Source: Novosphingobium sp. CF614
GTDB taxonomy: Bacteria > Pseudomonadota > Alphaproteobacteria > Sphingomonadales > Sphingomonadaceae
Assembly (NCBI RefSeq): GCF_900113255.1
Contig: NZ_FOOR01000004.1
Location: 210,903 to 274,902, forward strand
DNA length: 64,000 bases
Direction of reading: 5' to 3'
Of the stretch, positions 18,898 through 27,968 are shown one piece after another. The position numbers and the translations under genes were made by a program. The notes below the pieces were generated by a model, which was not told the DNA's origin, made no database searches, and was given only the letters and a program-made list of their open reading frames with translations. Each line of letters begins with the position of its first letter. The stretch's first letter is position 1.

Positions 18898-19136
18898 TCC
18901 GACCCCTCATTCTGGCCCTCAACGGGGGGCCTTGCTGCTCTTCTCGCGTGAAACCTGCCCCGGCCCCTCAACGCGTTCTTTGTCGGCGGCCGTGCTGCGA
19001 GTCCACGTGGATGAGCTAATACTAACCTGCATTGATAAGAACTCACCCACTTTTCCTTCGTCTTTGTGAGCCGCCGAAGGCGGCGCGGGATGGCGCCGGC
19101 CGGTCCATCCCGCTCCGGCGGCATGCCCGAAGATGC

Positions 19137-19940
19137 TCAGATGGCGAAGCTGTAGCCGCCGTTCACCGGATAAGTCTGCCCCGTGATCCACGCCGCCGCC
19201 TTGGAGCACAGGAACGTGGCCATCCCGGCGACATCCTCCGGCTTGCCGTAACGGCGAATGACATAGCGCGAGACATAGGCCTTGGCCCGTTCGGTCTGGA
19301 CATATTCGGCAAGCTGCTCGGGAGGCATCGGCGGCTCGAGCGTGGACAGCGAGATCGCATTGCAGGTGATGTTCCAGCGCCCCGATTCCTTGGCGATCGC
19401 GCGCACGAAGCCCGCCGCGCCGGCCTTCGCGGTGGCATAGGCAGCCAGCCGCGCCTCGCCGACCCTGCCGGCGTCGGAGACGATCGCCACCACCCGGCCG
19501 CGCCGCGCTTCCACCATGTTGGGAATGAAGGTGTGGCAGCAGTTCATCACGCCGAACATGTTGGTGCGAAAGTACTTGTCCCAGGCCGAAGGATCCTCTT
19601 CCCAGAACATCGCCGAAAAGCCGATGTCATCGACCGGGCCGGCGTTTCCGGCATTGTTGACCAGGATCGTCGGCGTGCCGAGCGTGTCCTTGATCGCCTG
19701 GTTGGCCGCGCGCACCGCCGCGATGTCGCCAACGTCGAAGGGCACCGCCATGGCCGGCACGCCGGTGGCGCGGATTTCCCCAGCCACGGCCTCAGCCCGC
19801 TCCGCCACATAGTCATTCACCGCGACGCCGCCGACATTGTGCCGCGCCAGTTCGCGCGCGATCGCCCGGCCTGCGCCCTGCCCGGCACCGGTCACGATCG
19901 CCACCTGGCCTTCCATATCCAGCAGATCCTGCTCACTCAT
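19137..19940 (-). CDS. Short-chain dehydrogenase/reductase
   Basis: The 267-residue classical SDR has TGAGQGAGRAIARELA for NAD(P) binding, NNAGNAGPVDD, a serine in VAIVSDAGRVG, and YATAK as the Tyr-x3-Lys site, with GQTYPVNGGY near the C-terminus. The start at 19940 has AAGGA 8 bases upstream; the ATG at 19949 is too close to it. The gene is separated from the previous plus-strand operon by about 240 bases in which I find no gene. It is followed downstream of its start by a crotonase on the same strand. The substrate is unknown. Confidence 0.87.
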   Translation of the reverse strand: MSEQDLLDMEGQVAIVTGAGQGAGRAIARELARHNVGGVAVNDYVAERAEAVAGEIRATGVPAMAVPFDVGDIAAVRAANQAIKDTLGTPTILVNNAGNAGPVDDIGFSAMFWEEDPSAWDKYFRTNMFGVMNCCHTFIPNMVEARRGRVVAIVSDAGRVGEARLAAYATAKAGAAGFVRAIAKESGRWNITCNAISLSTLEPPMPPEQLAEYVQTERAKAYVSRYVIRRYGKPEDVAGMATFLCSKAAAWITGQTYPVNGGYSFAI

Positions 19941-20016
19941 CACTGTCATCCTTGAATAGTCGGTTCATCGCGGCCGGCGGCCACGCAACGGTGAAATATC
20001 GGGCGGACGCCGCCCG

Positions 20017-20820
20017 TCAGCCGCCCTTGGTTCCCTTGCCGATGTTGGAAACATGGGCGTCGTGAATCTTCGAATAATCCGGCATCAGCATCAGCGCGGA
20101 ATTGGCCAGGCGTTCGACCGAGGCGGCCTGATGCGCGCCCAGATCGCGCGCAAGCTCGATGGCGATCTTGGCAGTTCCCATCTGCTCGCTGTTCTGCCGG
20201 GCCAGATGGCGGCAGAAGGCCATGACCTGTTCGTCGAAGGTTTCCGCCGGGAAAACCTTGTGGACCAGCCCCATCATCCGCGCCTCCTCGGCATCGACTT
20301 CCATGTTCGCCATGACCAGGTAGCGCGCCCAGGACGCGCCAACCATGCGCGTGAGGCGGCTGACGCCGTTGGTCGCGGGCAGGATCGCGAACTTGCCTTC
20401 GGGAAAGGCATAGCGCGCATTGGTCGATGCCAGGCGGAAATCGCAGGACAGCGACATTTCGAGCCCACCGCCCACGCACGGCCCTTGGTGGGCGACGACG
20501 AAGGGCTTTTCGATCGCCTCCATCTCGTCCCAGATCCGGCGCATGTCGGAGGGCATGCGGCGATGCATCTCGCGGATTCCCGAACCGGTCTTCGGGCGTT
20601 CGTTGCGCGATTCCTTGAGATCCGCGCCGGCCGAGAAATACTTGCCGGTCGAACGGATCAGCATGATCTTGAGTTCGGGCGTATCGCGCAGGCGGTCCAC
20701 CGCATCCGAAAAGGTCCGCATCATCGCGATATTGATGGCGTTGTATTTTTCGGGACGGTTGAGCGTCACGATCAGGATGCCGTCATCCTCTTCAACCAGG
20801 ACCAGCGGCGCTTGCTCCAT
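20017..20820 (-). CDS. Enoyl-CoA hydratase/isomerase family protein
   Basis: The 267-residue crotonase-family protein shows TLNRPEKYNAIN, the oxyanion-hole STGKYFSAGADLKESR, and GPCVGGGLEMSLSCDFRLAS. The second catalytic region reads FPEGKFAILPATNGVSRLTR, keeping one glutamate. A charged insertion near residues 80-105 (ERPKTGSGIREMHRRMPSDM) lies over the active-site mouth and hints at an unusual acyl group. The ATG at 20820 is favoured because AAAAGGA lies at good spacing. It is probably transcribed together with the SDR at 19137 and the DUF2889 gene at 20925. Confidence 0.87.
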   Translation of the reverse strand: MEQAPLVLVEEDDGILIVTLNRPEKYNAINIAMMRTFSDAVDRLRDTPELKIMLIRSTGKYFSAGADLKESRNERPKTGSGIREMHRRMPSDMRRIWDEMEAIEKPFVVAHQGPCVGGGLEMSLSCDFRLASTNARYAFPEGKFAILPATNGVSRLTRMVGASWARYLVMANMEVDAEEARMMGLVHKVFPAETFDEQVMAFCRHLARQNSEQMGTAKIAIELARDLGAHQAASVERLANSALMLMPDYSKIHDAHVSNIGKGTKGG

Positions 20821-20924
20821 CGTATCCATCCTTTTCTCGGGCCTTTCCTCGGGGGCCGTCTGTACGTTGCAGCCCGCCATAGCTCCCTATCCCGCCGCCG
20901 GCGGAGGGGGAAGGAGTCTTGACC

Positions 20925-21905
20925 TCATGCGATGGCGGCAAGTCGATCGAACAGCATGCCGATGTCTTCGAGCGCACGGAACGTATCGTTGAGGTGCGTG
21001 CAGGTGGATGGCCCCACGAAACTGCGGCGCACCTCGCGGCGAAGCCCGTCGATCGACATGCCCGCCAGCCGCGCGGCGCTGCCGCCCGAAGCCGGGCATT
21101 CCGGATAAGGCAGCGGCCCGGCATCGGCACTAACCGAAACGAAGCGCCGCTCGTCCGGATCGAAAGCCACGAGCAGGCGCCATTCGTGGATCACCGTCTC
21201 CACGCCGTGGCGGTCGACATGGCTGTCGCGAAAGAAACAGTCGGCACGGCCGAGCCCGTCCTCCTCCCACAGATCGGTCCGCCGCGCGCGGCGCGTACCG
21301 TGGGCGGCGAGCGGCGCGAACGCGTGCCACGCAAGCGGATCATGCTCTCCCGCCAGCGCCGGGGACCGGGGGCCGACGAGGAGCGGCGGCCCCAGATCGG
21401 AATAGCCGCTCACCAGGGTCCCGCCTTCCGCCCAGCCGGCGCAGAGATCGACCGGCAGCGCGTTCTTGCGTGCCATGGCGATCTTCACGCCTTCGGCCCG
21501 CAGCGCGCGGCCGTTACCCATGACGGCGGCCGGAAAATCGTCAAACAACTGCGCGCGGATGGTGTGCGACCCCACTTCGCCTGGCAGCAAGTCCTCGATC
21601 GACTTGCGAAATCCGGAATAGGCGCCCTTGCCCGCAAGCGCGGCCAGCGCCGGCTCCGGCGGCTGGCTGGCGATGCCGATGATCGCGACGCGGTTGTAAT
21701 CGACCGTCGCTTCGATTCGCGCTTCGTCGAGGACAATGGCTTGTCCCCGCACGTCGGTCAGCAGGTCGCGCCCCGAAGCGACATGGGCGACCAGGCCGTC
21801 AAGCCCTTCGGGGCGATTGGAATCGTGCGTCGTCGTTCTGCGAATCGAAGCCGCTCGGCGCGGCGGCGTGGCAGCGACCGGCGCATTGCCGGGGTGTTCT
21901 GTCAT
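20925..21905 (-). CDS. DUF2889-family protein
   Basis: The 326-residue protein has no assigned reaction. Its opening RRAASIRRTTTHDSNRPEG and its ending GPSTCTHLNDTFRALEDIGMLF match the ends of DUF2889 proteins as I remember them. Those proteins are a small group often found beside acyl-CoA and aromatic degradation genes in sphingomonads. Between them lies a mixed alpha/beta region with no signal peptide or membrane segment. It is placed between a TauD dioxygenase (36-base gap) and a crotonase on the same strand, so a role in the same pathway is an inference from context. Confidence 0.65.
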   Translation of the reverse strand: MTEHPGNAPVAATPPRRAASIRRTTTHDSNRPEGLDGLVAHVASGRDLLTDVRGQAIVLDEARIEATVDYNRVAIIGIASQPPEPALAALAGKGAYSGFRKSIEDLLPGEVGSHTIRAQLFDDFPAAVMGNGRALRAEGVKIAMARKNALPVDLCAGWAEGGTLVSGYSDLGPPLLVGPRSPALAGEHDPLAWHAFAPLAAHGTRRARRTDLWEEDGLGRADCFFRDSHVDRHGVETVIHEWRLLVAFDPDERRFVSVSADAGPLPYPECPASGGSAARLAGMSIDGLRREVRRSFVGPSTCTHLNDTFRALEDIGMLFDRLAAIA

Positions 21906-21941
21906 GCCGGTGTCGGTATCACACGCGCCGCGCGGCGCAAG

Positions 21942-22823
21942 TCAGGCGCCGACAGTCGTGAACCTGGGCCGCTTGCTGGCATTGGCGCTGGGCGGCGGGG
22001 CGAAAGTCTTGCGCAAGGTGCGTGCCGGACCTTCATAAGTCACGTTCGGACGCGCATGCTGCAGGGCGATATTGTCCCACATCACCAGATCGCGTTCGCG
22101 CCACTGATGCGTGATCTCCGCCTCCGGGCGATAGAGGTGGTCGAACAGTTCGCCCAGCAGCGCCTCACTTTCCGCTTCCTCCATGCCGTCGATCCGCTGC
22201 GTGAACTGAGGCGTGACGTAAAGAATGGTGCGGCCCGTGCGCGGGTGGCGATGACCGATCGGCAAGCGGATGGTTTCCGCTTCGTCGAACTTCGAAACCA
22301 GCACGTCCGCGTCACCGCCGCTGCGCTGCTGATAGGAAGCATCCTGTCCGTGGATCGCATAAAGCCCTTCCACCCGGGCGCGCAGGTCATCCGGCAGGGT
22401 ATCCCAGCCATGGGCCGCGCTGACGAACATGGTCGGGCTGGTCGGCTGTTCGACCTTGAGGCCGTAGAGCGACAGCAGACGGAACACATCGTCGCGCCAC
22501 ATGTAGTCCGAATGATAGAGCAGCCGGCCGACGGGGGCGTTTCCGCCCTCTTCCCGGTTCGAGACCAGCAGTTCGCGCCGGGCAGCGGGCGAATCGAGGC
22601 TTTCGGCGGGATTGGCCAGCGGGTCCTCGCCGATCAGCAGCAGCGAGAGGTAGGTCTGGAACCGCAGATCGGCATCGATGTCCCTGAACACCAGCAAGCC
22701 CCGTTCGTCGAACAACTGCCGAAGCTGCGCGATCACGTCATCGGGCAGCGGCACCTTGGGCTCGACACCCGAGATCTCCGCACCAAAGCCGGGACGGATC
22801 TCCTTTACTTGCAGACTTGCCAT
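21942..22823 (-). CDS. TauD/TfdA-family dioxygenase, copy C
   Basis: The 293-residue Fe(II)/2-oxoglutarate dioxygenase belongs to a different subgroup from copies A and B. The iron ligands are His104 and Asp106 in LYHSDYMW and the histidine in LQHARPNV, with the 2-oxoglutarate arginine in GPARTLRKTF. Copy D at 25593 is its close relative: both share GRLLYHSD, PTMFVSA, LQHARPNV and the LRKT tail. The start at 22823 has GGAG upstream and matches the copy D start. The subgroup fits TauD/TfdA enzymes acting on aromatic ethers, sulfonates or carboxylates; the substrate is unknown. Confidence 0.88.
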   Translation of the reverse strand: MASLQVKEIRPGFGAEISGVEPKVPLPDDVIAQLRQLFDERGLLVFRDIDADLRFQTYLSLLLIGEDPLANPAESLDSPAARRELLVSNREEGGNAPVGRLLYHSDYMWRDDVFRLLSLYGLKVEQPTSPTMFVSAAHGWDTLPDDLRARVEGLYAIHGQDASYQQRSGGDADVLVSKFDEAETIRLPIGHRHPRTGRTILYVTPQFTQRIDGMEEAESEALLGELFDHLYRPEAEITHQWRERDLVMWDNIALQHARPNVTYEGPARTLRKTFAPPPSANASKRPRFTTVGA

Positions 22824-22898
22824 GGCAACCAATCTCCATCTTGCCGCCGGCATTGGCTCCGCCCGTCAAACGCGGGCGGCCAGCCGGCCGAATATTAC

Positions 22899-22912
22899 AT
22901 AGCATGTGCTAT
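22899..22912. promoter_or_regulatory. Short palindrome ATAGCA-TG-TGCTAT upstream of TauD copy C
   Basis: This AT-rich inverted repeat stands 76 bases upstream of the copy C start in otherwise GC-rich DNA. It is a plausible operator or promoter part. The sequence just to the right is the end of the next gene, so transcription of copy C probably begins here. Confidence 0.35.
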
Positions 22913-22963
22913 ACGATAGCATCCGGCCGGCACAAGGCGCAAGCGGTACGATACCGCCGCTGT

Positions 22964-23788
22964 TCAACCTTCGCCGCGCATGCCCTCGAACGCTTTTTCG
23001 AGCGCGACATGCCTCGCATGGGCCAGCGGCCACCAGCCTCGGCCATGCGTGATGATATAGGGAGCATTGTCCTCGATGCCACGCAGAACGCTCGCCGCCA
23101 CTTCATCCGCCGTTCCGATCTCCAGCGGGCTGGAACCCGCATGCGATGCGTCGTCCGGCTCCCGCCCGGCCGGAAGCCGCATGTCTCCGCCAAGCTTCAT
23201 GCTGCTTTGCGCGATGCCGGTGGCGGTCATGCCCGGACAAAGCACCGAAACCCCGACCCCATGGGGCGCGAGTTCGACACGCAGCGTTTCGGACAGGCCG
23301 ACGACACCGAACTTGGCGGCCGCGTAGCTTCCGCCGATAGCCTGGCTGGGTCCGCAAATCCCCGCCATCGAGGAGGTATTGACGATGTGGCCATGCCGCC
23401 GTCCCCGCATGTCGGCGGCGAACGCCGAAACCCCGTTGAACACGCCGGTCAGATCGACGGCAACGATACGGTCGAACGCTTCCGGAGCCATATCGGCGAG
23501 TTCATATCCGAACGAGGCGATTCCGGCGTTGTTGAACAGCAGGTCGACCGGCCCGAAGGCGGCTTCCGCCTCGGCCTTGGCATTGGCCCAGCCGGCCCGG
23601 TCGCGGACATCGAGAACGACACCGCGAAACGCCTCCCCGCCGCCGGCCAGTGCGGCGTCGATGGCCTCCGCGTCGACATCGGCGACGGTGACGCGGATGC
23701 CCCGTTCGGCCAGTGCCTTGCCTACTCCCAGGCCGATGCCGCTCGCACCGCCGGTGATGAAGGCGTGCTTTGCGCTTGCCAGTTCCAT
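22964..23788 (-). CDS. Short-chain dehydrogenase/reductase
   Basis: The 274-residue classical SDR has FITGGASGIGLGVGKALAERG for cofactor binding, VTVADVD with the NAD-selecting aspartate, NNAGIASFGYE, a serine in HIVNTSSMAGI and YAAAK. A C-terminal extension of about 25 residues (ALEKAFEGMRGEG) follows the core. GAGGA precedes the ATG at 23788. Its start is 4 bases beyond the stop of the LLM flavin oxygenase on the same strand, so the two are coupled. The pair may oxygenate and then oxidise the same compound. Confidence 0.88.
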   Translation of the reverse strand: MELASAKHAFITGGASGIGLGVGKALAERGIRVTVADVDAEAIDAALAGGGEAFRGVVLDVRDRAGWANAKAEAEAAFGPVDLLFNNAGIASFGYELADMAPEAFDRIVAVDLTGVFNGVSAFAADMRGRRHGHIVNTSSMAGICGPSQAIGGSYAAAKFGVVGLSETLRVELAPHGVGVSVLCPGMTATGIAQSSMKLGGDMRLPAGREPDDASHAGSSPLEIGTADEVAASVLRGIEDNAPYIITHGRGWWPLAHARHVALEKAFEGMRGEG

Positions 23789-23792
23789 TTCG

Positions 23793-24794
23793 TTATCCTC
23801 TCTGTGATTGAAGTGCCCGCAAGCGCGGCATCGCCTGCTCCAGCAGGCGCAGGCAGCGCCATCCCGCCTCCGGCGATAGCCCGCCCAACAGCGGCATGAA
23901 ACCCAGCGTCGCATGCGGCGGCAGATTTGCCGCGTATTCCAGCATCTGGTCCGGCGTCCAGACCCGGAATATCCCGGCGGCGCGCATGGCCTCCTCGGTC
24001 CCGAGTCCGTGGAACGGCGACTTGTGCATGCCGGTTTCGTCAGCCCAGGCGGCATAGGATGAGGCGACATGGACGGCGTGCGGCAACAATTCCGCCCAGC
24101 CGGCCTCGACGTCTTCGGCGAGGTGGATGCACAGCGGCCGGCCCGGACCGTGCATCGCGCGCGGCACCTGGCCGCGCTCGCGCATTTCGGACTCGTACAG
24201 CGCGAAGAGCTTGGGATTGGCGGGCGCGAAGCCAAGATCGAAGCGCGCCGCACGGATCGCCGATGCCTTGACGCCGCCACCGACGAGCAGGATGTCCCTG
24301 GGATCCTGGACCGGAAGCGGGCGCACCAGGATATCGCGGCCCTCGCCGTCGAAGGCTTCGCCCGAGAGCGCGCGCAGGATCGTCTCGATCCCGCGATCCA
24401 TCAGCTTGGCCCGATCGTGCAGTGAAACCCCGAACCGCGCGAATTCCGAAGGGACATAGCCCGCTCCGAAGATCACCTCGACCCGGCCCCGGCTGATCTG
24501 GTCGACGATCGCGATGTCCTCGGCCACCTTGAGCGGATCGTGCAGCGGCAGCACCACCGCGCCCAGGTTGATCCGGATGCGCCGCGTGCGCGCCGCCACC
24601 GCCGCGCCCATCAGGAACGGATTGGCGAGATAGCCGTCGTCGCAGCCGTGGTGCTCCATAAAACCGACCTTGGTCATGCCGATCCGATCGGCGAACTCGG
24701 TCATTTCAAGCGCCGCGGCATAGATGTCCCGCACCGGGGCGCCGAACGATGGCGCGCGCATGTCGAAAAACAGGCTCGTGCGGAATTGGCTCAT
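23793..24794 (-). CDS. LLM-class flavin-dependent monooxygenase (luciferase-like)
   Basis: The 333-residue bacterial-luciferase-like TIM-barrel protein uses reduced FMN or F420. It has the family pattern MTKVGFMEHHG, LGAVVLPLHDPLKVAEDIAIVDQ (seen in pieces) and DQISRGRVEVIFGAGY. These enzymes hydroxylate or cleave carbonyl and terpene substrates, and some are Baeyer-Villiger enzymes. The ATG at 24794 is the first with a typical start (MSQFRTSLFFDMR); no strong ribosome site is seen. Neighbours are the SDR at 22964 and the NTF2-like gene at 24847 on the same strand. Confidence 0.85.
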   Translation of the reverse strand: MSQFRTSLFFDMRAPSFGAPVRDIYAAALEMTEFADRIGMTKVGFMEHHGCDDGYLANPFLMGAAVAARTRRIRINLGAVVLPLHDPLKVAEDIAIVDQISRGRVEVIFGAGYVPSEFARFGVSLHDRAKLMDRGIETILRALSGEAFDGEGRDILVRPLPVQDPRDILLVGGGVKASAIRAARFDLGFAPANPKLFALYESEMRERGQVPRAMHGPGRPLCIHLAEDVEAGWAELLPHAVHVASSYAAWADETGMHKSPFHGLGTEEAMRAAGIFRVWTPDQMLEYAANLPPHATLGFMPLLGGLSPEAGWRCLRLLEQAMPRLRALQSQRG

Positions 24795-24846
24795 GATCGT
24801 GTCACCGTTACTCTCCCGCCCGGCCGCCGGCCAAGCCACCCTGCCC

Positions 24847-25404
24847 TCAACGCGGCGACGTGCCGCGCGCGTTCCAGAACTCGTTCCAGCTCGGCCAGAT
24901 GTCCGGCAACTGCCCGACCTTGAGCGCGGCGGGATCGACATTGACGCCGCCGCCGTGGCTGGGCCGGGTCAGCGCATCGGCCAGATACCAGCGCTGGAGC
25001 CTGCGCCGTTTGAAATACCAGGTGCCGTCGCGGCGGACATAGTTGTCCCAGTACTGGATCTTCCCGAGGTGCCATTCCCCGTTCATCTCCAGTTCGTCGT
25101 GGCAGGTCACCACTCCCGTCGCCTCCTCGGCGGAAACGAAATCGATCACTTGATTGCCGACGAAATGGATCGAAGTGCCGAACCGTTCGAGCGAGCGACC
25201 GTACCATTTCTTGATGGCCTCGCGCCCATATTCGTCGCGCCCCACGCGCACATCCTCGACGAACAGCGCGGCCAGATCATCCAGGTTGCGGGTATCGACC
25301 GCCAGCGCATAGCGCGAAGCGAGCTGCCTGATCTGATCGAGCGCCTCGACGCGCTCTATGCGCTCCTCGAGATTGGCGGGGCGCCATGTGGTTTGCGCGG
25401 CCAT
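24847..25404 (-). CDS. SnoaL/NTF2-like protein
   Basis: The 185-residue protein has the cone-shaped NTF2/SnoaL fold signature at the N-terminus (EALDQIRQLASRYALAVDTRN, then DDLAALFVEDVRVG) and a tryptophan-rich core strand (IQYWDNYVRRDGTWYFKRR). Family members act as small cyclases, isomerases, dehydratases or ring-hydroxylating dioxygenase small subunits. There is no large dioxygenase subunit nearby, so an isomerase or dehydratase role is more likely. The last 35 residues, rich in tryptophan and proline, are outside the core. It is in line with the LLM monooxygenase. Confidence 0.78.
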   Translation of the reverse strand: MAAQTTWRPANLEERIERVEALDQIRQLASRYALAVDTRNLDDLAALFVEDVRVGRDEYGREAIKKWYGRSLERFGTSIHFVGNQVIDFVSAEEATGVVTCHDELEMNGEWHLGKIQYWDNYVRRDGTWYFKRRRLQRWYLADALTRPSHGGGVNVDPAALKVGQLPDIWPSWNEFWNARGTSPR

Positions 25405-25551
25405 GCCGTTTTCCCTCCCATTCGTGATGCGGCAAGCTGGCGCAATTGCGCCCCGATGATCTCATGCGGATTAGACATGCGGTCAGTAGGCTTGCCGACG
25501 ACCTGCCTGAATCCGCCTCGTGCCGCCGCCGAATGCCAACGCTGGAGGGTG

Positions 25552-25587
25552 CCGCGGGTTCGCCGCGCTGGCGCAGCGAACCCGCGG
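25552..25587. terminator. 12-bp perfect GC-rich hairpin
   Basis: CCGCGGGTTCGC and GCGAACCCGCGG pair perfectly around a 12-base loop. It lies 5 bases after the stop of TauD copy D on the minus strand and is a likely transcript end for it, though a T-run is missing. Confidence 0.5.
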
Positions 25588-25592
25588 AGCGG

Positions 25593-26468
25593 TCAGGCTT
25601 CGGCCACGCTCGCGTATTTCGGTCCCTTAATCATGGACTTGGGGAACGGTGCGAGCGTCTTGCGCAAGGTGCGCGCCGGACCTTCGACAAGGACGTTGGG
25701 CCGCGCATGCTGGAGCGCGAGGTTGTCCCAGACGATGAGGTCTCCCTCACGCCAATCGTGGGCCAGTTCCACGCCCGGCGCGTAGAGGTGATCGAACAGC
25801 GCCTCAAGCAGCGCGTCGCCTTCCGCCTCGGGCATGCCGGCGATCTTCTGCGTGGTCTGCTGGCAGACGTAGAGAATCGTCTTGCCGGTGCGGGGATGGG
25901 TTAAGGCGATCGGTGTCGTCACGAAATCCTCGCCGGTCTGGTAGGTGGACACCAGCACGTCGGGGTCGCCGGCGGCGCGCTTGCGATAGACGTCCTCGTC
26001 ATAATGCTGGATGGCGGAGCGTTCCTGAACCTGCCTGCGCAGATTTTCGGGCAGCGTCTTCCAGGCCTCGACCGCGCTCACGAACATGGTCGGGGTGGCA
26101 GGCTGGCCCACGTCCTTGCCGTAGAGCGAGATCAGGTCGACCCGGTCCTTGGCCGACCACATCTGGTCGGAATGGTAAAGCAGGCGGCCATAGGGCGCCG
26201 CCCCCTTCGGTTCACGGTTGGAGATCATGAACTTGTCATTGAGCGGCAGCGCGTCGGGATCGGGCACGTCGTTGCCGATCAGGAGTTCGGACAAATAAGT
26301 CTGGAACTTAATGTCCGCCTGGATGTCACGAAACACCAGCAGACCGCGTTCGTCGAACAGCTTCCTGAGCGTGCCGATGGTTTCATCGTCAAGCGGTACG
26401 CGCGGTTCCAGGCCGGATACTTCGGAACCGAATGCAGGGCTAAGGTCCCTCGCCGTGATCGCAGGCAT
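25593..26468 (-). CDS. TauD/TfdA-family dioxygenase, copy D
   Basis: The 291-residue protein is the close relative of copy C. Iron ligands are His99 and Asp101 in LYHSDQMW and the histidine of LQHARPNV, with GPARTLRKTLAPF holding the 2-oxoglutarate arginine. The central region (residues 130-190) differs most from copy C. The ATG at 26468 gives the same N-terminus length as copy C and is spaced from GGAG. The P450 gene lies 82 bases upstream on the same strand, so the pair may be co-expressed. The substrate is unknown. Confidence 0.88.
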   Translation of the reverse strand: MPAITARDLSPAFGSEVSGLEPRVPLDDETIGTLRKLFDERGLLVFRDIQADIKFQTYLSELLIGNDVPDPDALPLNDKFMISNREPKGAAPYGRLLYHSDQMWSAKDRVDLISLYGKDVGQPATPTMFVSAVEAWKTLPENLRRQVQERSAIQHYDEDVYRKRAAGDPDVLVSTYQTGEDFVTTPIALTHPRTGKTILYVCQQTTQKIAGMPEAEGDALLEALFDHLYAPGVELAHDWREGDLIVWDNLALQHARPNVLVEGPARTLRKTLAPFPKSMIKGPKYASVAEA

Positions 26469-26550
26469 TCTCTCATTCTCCATTATTATGTCCGGCGGCA
26501 GGCCGGCCGTGTACAGGCAGATTGCAGGAACGCCCTTTGGGGGGCGGACA

Positions 26551-27786
26551 TCACCACGTCAGCAGGACTTTATCGACACCGCCGCCGACGCGGCTATTGT
26601 CGACCCGCAGCTCCGCCGGGTCGATCGCCAGGCGCGCGTTGGGGAACCGCCGGAACAGCGACAGGAACACGGTCTTCAACTCCATTCGGGCCAGGCTCAT
26701 GCCCAGGCAATTGTGTGCGCCGTGCCCGAACGAAAGATGGCCCGTGTTCTTGCGCGTGGGGTCGAATTCCTCGGGCCGCTCGAACACGCGCGGATCGCGG
26801 TTGGCGGCGGATTCGGAAATAATCACCAGGTCGCCCCGGCGGATCGTGACGCCGCCGATCTCGATATCCTCGTTCGCGTAGCGCATCAGGCCGAAGTTAT
26901 GCGCGGAGGTGATGCGCAGCACTTCCTCCACCACCTGATCGATCCGCCCTTCCGGATCGGCCATCAGCCAGTCCCGGCGGGAGGTATCACTCAGCAGATA
27001 GAGCACGCCGAAGTCCATCCGCACCACGGTGGTCTCATGACCTGGAAACACCAGCCCGGCGGCGAACGAATCGATGGAGCGGACCTTGAAGAAATCCGGG
27101 TCCTCGTCCTGCGCGCGGATGAAGTCGGAAATGACGTCCGGCCCCAGGTGGTCCCGCTTCTTCTCGATCAGTCCGCGCATGTATTGCTGCAGCTCGCCGG
27201 CGGCGGCCATGGCGTCCGCGCCATTCTGCGTGGCGCCCATGCGATGGGACAGCCCGATCACATAGTCGCCGTCCTCGATCGGAAAGCCCAGCAGCGCCGC
27301 GATCACCAGCACCGGCAGGCGAAAGCCCAGCAGCTCGTGGAAGTCGACCGGCTGGTCGGGATCGCGGTCATGCGCGGCCTGCATGTCATCCAGGCAGCCG
27401 TCGGTGAGTTCCTGGACCCAGTCCTTGAGCAGCATGAGCCGGCGCGGCGTAAATCCGGGCGCGAGCAGCTTGCGCAGCCGCACCATCAGGTCTTCGAAGT
27501 CCACGCCGCCCATGGGATGGGAATGCATCGCCGCATCCGACATGCGCGAGGCGTTCTTGGGATCATGGTGCGTGTAATAGCCGAAGCGGCGATCGGCGAA
27601 GACCTGCTTGGCCTCTTCATAAGCCACGACGACCCAGGCCGGATCACCGGTCGGCGTCGTAACGGGAATGATCGGTGCCCGCTCGCGCAAAGCGGCATAG
27701 ATCGGCGAAATCCGCAGCACCTCATCGCGTGGGAACGGCATTTGCATCGTTTGCATTGCTTCGATCACCGTTACCGAATCCGCCAT
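26551..27786 (-). CDS. Cytochrome P450
   Basis: This 411-residue soluble class I-type bacterial P450 has the heme loop FGHGAHNCLGMSLARME with Cys360 as iron ligand. The I-helix is FPGHETTVV with the usual acid-threonine pair, and the ExxR motif lies in EEVLRIT. It would hydroxylate a hydrophobic compound using electrons from a ferredoxin; the [2Fe-2S] ferredoxin at 35537 is a candidate donor. No ferredoxin reductase is seen in the window. GGGAG lies 9 bases before the ATG at 27786. It is divergent from the LLM oxidoreductase at 27969 across an AT-rich region. Confidence 0.92.
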   Translation of the reverse strand: MADSVTVIEAMQTMQMPFPRDEVLRISPIYAALRERAPIIPVTTPTGDPAWVVVAYEEAKQVFADRRFGYYTHHDPKNASRMSDAAMHSHPMGGVDFEDLMVRLRKLLAPGFTPRRLMLLKDWVQELTDGCLDDMQAAHDRDPDQPVDFHELLGFRLPVLVIAALLGFPIEDGDYVIGLSHRMGATQNGADAMAAAGELQQYMRGLIEKKRDHLGPDVISDFIRAQDEDPDFFKVRSIDSFAAGLVFPGHETTVVRMDFGVLYLLSDTSRRDWLMADPEGRIDQVVEEVLRITSAHNFGLMRYANEDIEIGGVTIRRGDLVIISESAANRDPRVFERPEEFDPTRKNTGHLSFGHGAHNCLGMSLARMELKTVFLSLFRRFPNARLAIDPAELRVDNSRVGGGVDKVLLTW

Positions 27787-27968
27787 CCTGCATTCTCCCA
27801 ATGCTGACCCACACGGCTCCGTCTAATTACAGGACCATGATATAATATGTGAGTCGACAAACACATTGTACTAGACTGCTAAATTAAGGCAAGCTACCAC
27901 GACGCGCAACCATCAATCCGCGAGATCCGCCAAGCCGGGCTCGTCCCCAACCAACCAGCCGGAGCAGC
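27787..27968. promoter_or_regulatory. AT-rich divergent promoter region, P450 and LLM genes
   Basis: The 182 bases between the two divergent genes fall sharply in GC between about 27830 and 27895. A motif TGTG-N10-CACA (TGTGAGTCGACAAACACA) is near the middle and could be a repressor site. Promoters for both genes should lie here. Confidence 0.45.

Noticed and set aside
18898..19136. Possible short gene between the dehydrogenase and the SDR
   Set aside because: Open frames on both strands are short, have no ribosome site and no similarity to known small proteins.
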